Assembly (NCBI GenBank): GCA_905234355.1
Contig: CAJOHP010000056.1
Coordinates: 1 to 5,762 of the forward strand
Source of the DNA: an uncultured Prevotella sp.
Lineage (GTDB): Bacteria; Bacteroidota; Bacteroidia; Bacteroidales; Bacteroidaceae
Length of the DNA: 5,762 bases
Direction: 5' to 3'
A program made the translations under genes and the position numbers. The notes under the pieces were generated by a model that ran no database searches, was not told the DNA's origin, and saw only the letters and a program-made list of their open reading frames with translations. This document shows, piece by piece, positions 3,696 to 5,762 of this stretch; the stretch's first letter is position 1; each line of letters opens with the position of its first letter.

Positions 3696-5677
3696 GCATA
3701 CGGTCGGTTGTCGTCTTTCTCCTTGCCCTCGCTCCGGGGGCTCTCTGGGCACAGTTCAATACCGACAGGCTCATCACTATTGGGCGGTCGGCACTCTACT
3801 ATGAGGACTATGTGCTCTCTATACAATACTTCAACCAGGCCATCCTCACCAAGCCCTATCTCTATGAGCCCTGGTTCTTCCGCGCCATAGCCAAATACCA
3901 CCTGGACGACTTCGCCGGTGCGGAAGACGACTGCAGCGAAGCCATAGGGCGCAATCCCTATGTGGTCGGCCTCTATGACCTGCGCGGGGTGTGTCGCATA
4001 CAGCAGAAGAAATATGCCGAGGCGGCAGCCGACTATACCCGTGCGCTGCGCTACGACCCCATGAACCGCGGGCTGTGGCACAACCGCGTGTTCTGTCGGC
4101 TGCGAGGCAAAGACTATGAGAAGGCACTGGGCGAGATAGACACCATGCTCACACGATGGAGCCGCTATGCACCCGCCTATGCCATGCAGGCCGACGTCTA
4201 CATGCAGATGAAGGACACGGCACAGGCCTTGAAGGCACTCGACAACAGCATCGCCATCGACCCGTACGACGGACAGACATGGGCGGCACGAAGCACCATC
4301 AGCATGGCAAGAGAAGAGTGGAAGCAGGCAGAGGAAGAACTCGACAAAGCCATACACCTACTCCCCAAAAGCGGGGGATGCTACATCAACCGGGCCTTGG
4401 CACGCTACAACCAGAACAATCTGCGCGGCGCCATGGCCGACTACGACACCGCACTCGACCTGGAACCCAACAACTTCCTGGGGCACTACAACCGCGGACT
4501 GCTACGCGCACAGGTGGGCGACGACAACCGAGCCATCACCGACTTCGACTTCGTGCTGGAGCTCGAGCCCGACAACATGCTCGCACGCTACAACCGGGCC
4601 GTGCTGCTCGACAAGACTGGCGACCTCAGAGCCGCCATCAGAGACTACTCCAAGGTCATCGCAGCGTATCCCAACTTCTGGATCGGCCTGCAGGCCAGAG
4701 CCGCTTGCTACCGCCGACTGGGAATGAACAGACAGGCCGATGCCGACGAGAATACCATCTTCAGGGCAAGACTGATGAAGCACTTCTACGGCACCCAGCC
4801 CAGGCTCAGCAAGAAGCAGATGCGCAAACGAAGCGACGACGACCCCGACAAATACAATCAGCTCGTCGTGGCCGACGAAGAGGAGCTACAGCATGACTAT
4901 CAGCACGACTACCGAGGCAAGGTGCAGTACCACAAGACTGAGATGGAGCAGCAACCCATGTACGGACTCTCGCTGCTGCCTCTCAGCACCGAGGTGAAAA
5001 GCTATGTGGCCTTCGACCGCAGCGTGGACGAGCTCAATGAGAAACATCTCGCGCGTACCATATATATAAATAATAGGCAAAGCACCCTGAGCGACCGACA
5101 GGCAGCTGCCGCGTTCAGCTATATCGATTCGCTCTCGGCTGCCATAGCACAGTCCGGCACCACGGCCCAGGCCATGCAGCTCGTGCTCATGCGCTCAGTG
5201 GCCTATGCCGTCATGCAGAACTACCAGGCTGCCGTCGATGACGCCACGACCTATCTGCTCGCCGACTCGCTCTCCGTGCCTGCACTCTGGCACAGAGCGG
5301 TATGCCTGTGGAAGTACGGCCTGTTTGTGGCCGACGCTGCTGACACCGGAGCACAGCAGACCAAGCCGTCGCCCGATGCCGAGCTCGCCACGGCCAGCGT
5401 ACTCGCCGACCTCAACCGCGCACTGAGCCTCGCGCCAGGCAATGCCTTCCTCCTCTACGACAGGGGATGTGCCTACCTGCAGCGCAAGGACTACGGACAG
5501 GCCATCACCGACCTGACTGCGGCCATCAGCGCCGATGAACGGCTCGCCGAGGCATGGTACAACCGCGGACTGGCCCACATCTGGAACAACAACAAGGAAG
5601 CAGGCATACGCGACCTGAGCAAAGCCGGAGAGCTGGGACTATACCAGGCTTACAGTATCATAAAAAAATACAGATGA
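3692..5677 (+). CDS. Large secreted tetratricopeptide-repeat protein
   Basis: This 661-residue protein begins with a signal peptide (1-20, SVVVFLLALAPGALWA, likely cut after ALWA before QF), so it acts in the envelope. Residues 24-361 form about ten consecutive TPR units with 34-residue spacing. Examples are AAADYTRALRYDPMNRGLWH (111-130) and the units at 228-261, 262-295 and 296-329 carrying YINRA, HYNRG and RYNRA signatures. A charged linker (about 362-470) includes KKQMRKRSDDDPDK and HDYQHDYRGKVQYHK. A second TPR block (about 494-651) ends with AWYNRGLAHIWNNNKEAGIR, a Sel1-like final unit. TPRs bind proteins; the partner is unknown. The start overlaps the def stop by four bases. A longer same-frame reading from 3233 was rejected because it lies over def and lacks a signal peptide. 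A TPR gene after def is, from memory, common in Bacteroidales. Confidence 0.9.
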   Translation: MSIRSVVVFLLALAPGALWAQFNTDRLITIGRSALYYEDYVLSIQYFNQAILTKPYLYEPWFFRAIAKYHLDDFAGAEDDCSEAIGRNPYVVGLYDLRGVCRIQQKKYAEAAADYTRALRYDPMNRGLWHNRVFCRLRGKDYEKALGEIDTMLTRWSRYAPAYAMQADVYMQMKDTAQALKALDNSIAIDPYDGQTWAARSTISMAREEWKQAEEELDKAIHLLPKSGGCYINRALARYNQNNLRGAMADYDTALDLEPNNFLGHYNRGLLRAQVGDDNRAITDFDFVLELEPDNMLARYNRAVLLDKTGDLRAAIRDYSKVIAAYPNFWIGLQARAACYRRLGMNRQADADENTIFRARLMKHFYGTQPRLSKKQMRKRSDDDPDKYNQLVVADEEELQHDYQHDYRGKVQYHKTEMEQQPMYGLSLLPLSTEVKSYVAFDRSVDELNEKHLARTIYINNRQSTLSDRQAAAAFSYIDSLSAAIAQSGTTAQAMQLVLMRSVAYAVMQNYQAAVDDATTYLLADSLSVPALWHRAVCLWKYGLFVADAADTGAQQTKPSPDAELATASVLADLNRALSLAPGNAFLLYDRGCAYLQRKDYGQAITDLTAAISADERLAEAWYNRGLAHIWNNNKEAGIRDLSKAGELGLYQAYSIIKKYR

Positions 5678-5762
5678 TGAACACCGAGAACCTCCTTTGG
5701 AACAAAATCCTTACCGCCGTGCTGAAGATGCCCGGCGTCAAGGTGGAACGCACCGACTTCCT
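5674..5762 (+). CDS. 5' end of an unrecognised gene (partial)
   Basis: The frame starts at ATG 5674 or ATG 5677 and stays open to the window edge, giving 29 codons (MMNTENLLWNKILTAVLKMP, then GVKVERTDF). The first ATG overlaps the TPR stop (ATGA), repeating the def-TPR arrangement and suggesting translational coupling. No signal peptide is visible; the start is a mildly amphipathic helix. It does not resemble the N-terminus of threonyl-tRNA synthetase, which I recall following the TPR gene in some Bacteroides. I cannot name a family from so short a piece. Confidence 0.75.
   Translation, partial: MMNTENLLWNKILTAVLKMPGVKVERTDF

Noticed and set aside
3042..4357. Two long minus-strand ORFs (3042-3752 and 3665-4357) opposite def and the TPR gene
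   Set aside because: Both are antisense to strongly supported genes in GC-rich DNA, where stop-free shadow frames are common. Their sequences show no domain.
4156..4896. 246-codon plus-strand ORF within the TPR gene
   Set aside because: It is an alternative frame of the TPR repeats, extremely rich in Arg, Gln, Gly and His, with no domain.

Overview
The window looks like chromosomal DNA from a Bacteroidota species, most likely Prevotellaceae. This is inferred from the order SPOR lipoprotein, ruvX, def, TPR protein, from mostly weak Shine-Dalgarno sequences, from a TAnnTTTG-type promoter element, and from the composition of the lipoprotein. I could not search a database. The coding regions are GC-rich, while the first 400 bases and the central intergenic region (about 1902-2134) are visibly AT-richer.

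Layout. Positions 1-129 hold the last codons of a possible plus-strand gene. These overlap (ATGA) a 27-codon reading frame that resembles a detached signal peptide. Positions 130-412 carry no convincing gene. They hold a fold-back, MITE-like element with imperfect terminal inverted repeats (about 134-245), an unexplained AT-rich stretch (246-380) and a GC-rich pair of hairpins (381-407) next to the stop of the leftward operon. Positions 413-1901 are a compact leftward operon of four small membrane or membrane-associated proteins. In transcription order these are a YtxH-like protein, a holin-X/DUF1469 protein, a 91-residue protein with a helical N-terminus, and a six-helix DUF308/HdeD-like protein. 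Positions 1902-2134 are a divergent intergenic region with a candidate leftward promoter, a perfect 9-bp dyad and a 9-bp direct repeat around a candidate rightward promoter.

Positions 2135-5762 are a rightward gene cluster: a SPOR-domain lipoprotein, the RuvX/YqgF nuclease (TTG start), peptide deformylase, a large secreted TPR protein, and the first 29 codons of an unrecognised gene. Gaps are 21 and 55 bases, followed by two ATGA overlaps, so a single transcript is likely.

How the genes fit together. The leftward operon resembles the enterobacterial yqjD-yqjE-yqjK stress cassette in order and size, with an HdeD-like gene added, which suggests envelope stress or membrane adaptation. The rightward cluster mixes housekeeping functions (pre-16S rRNA processing, removal of N-formyl groups) with two envelope proteins. 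I found no convincing new defence or mobile system. The strongest unexplained signals are the fold-back element and the repeat architecture of the divergent promoter region.
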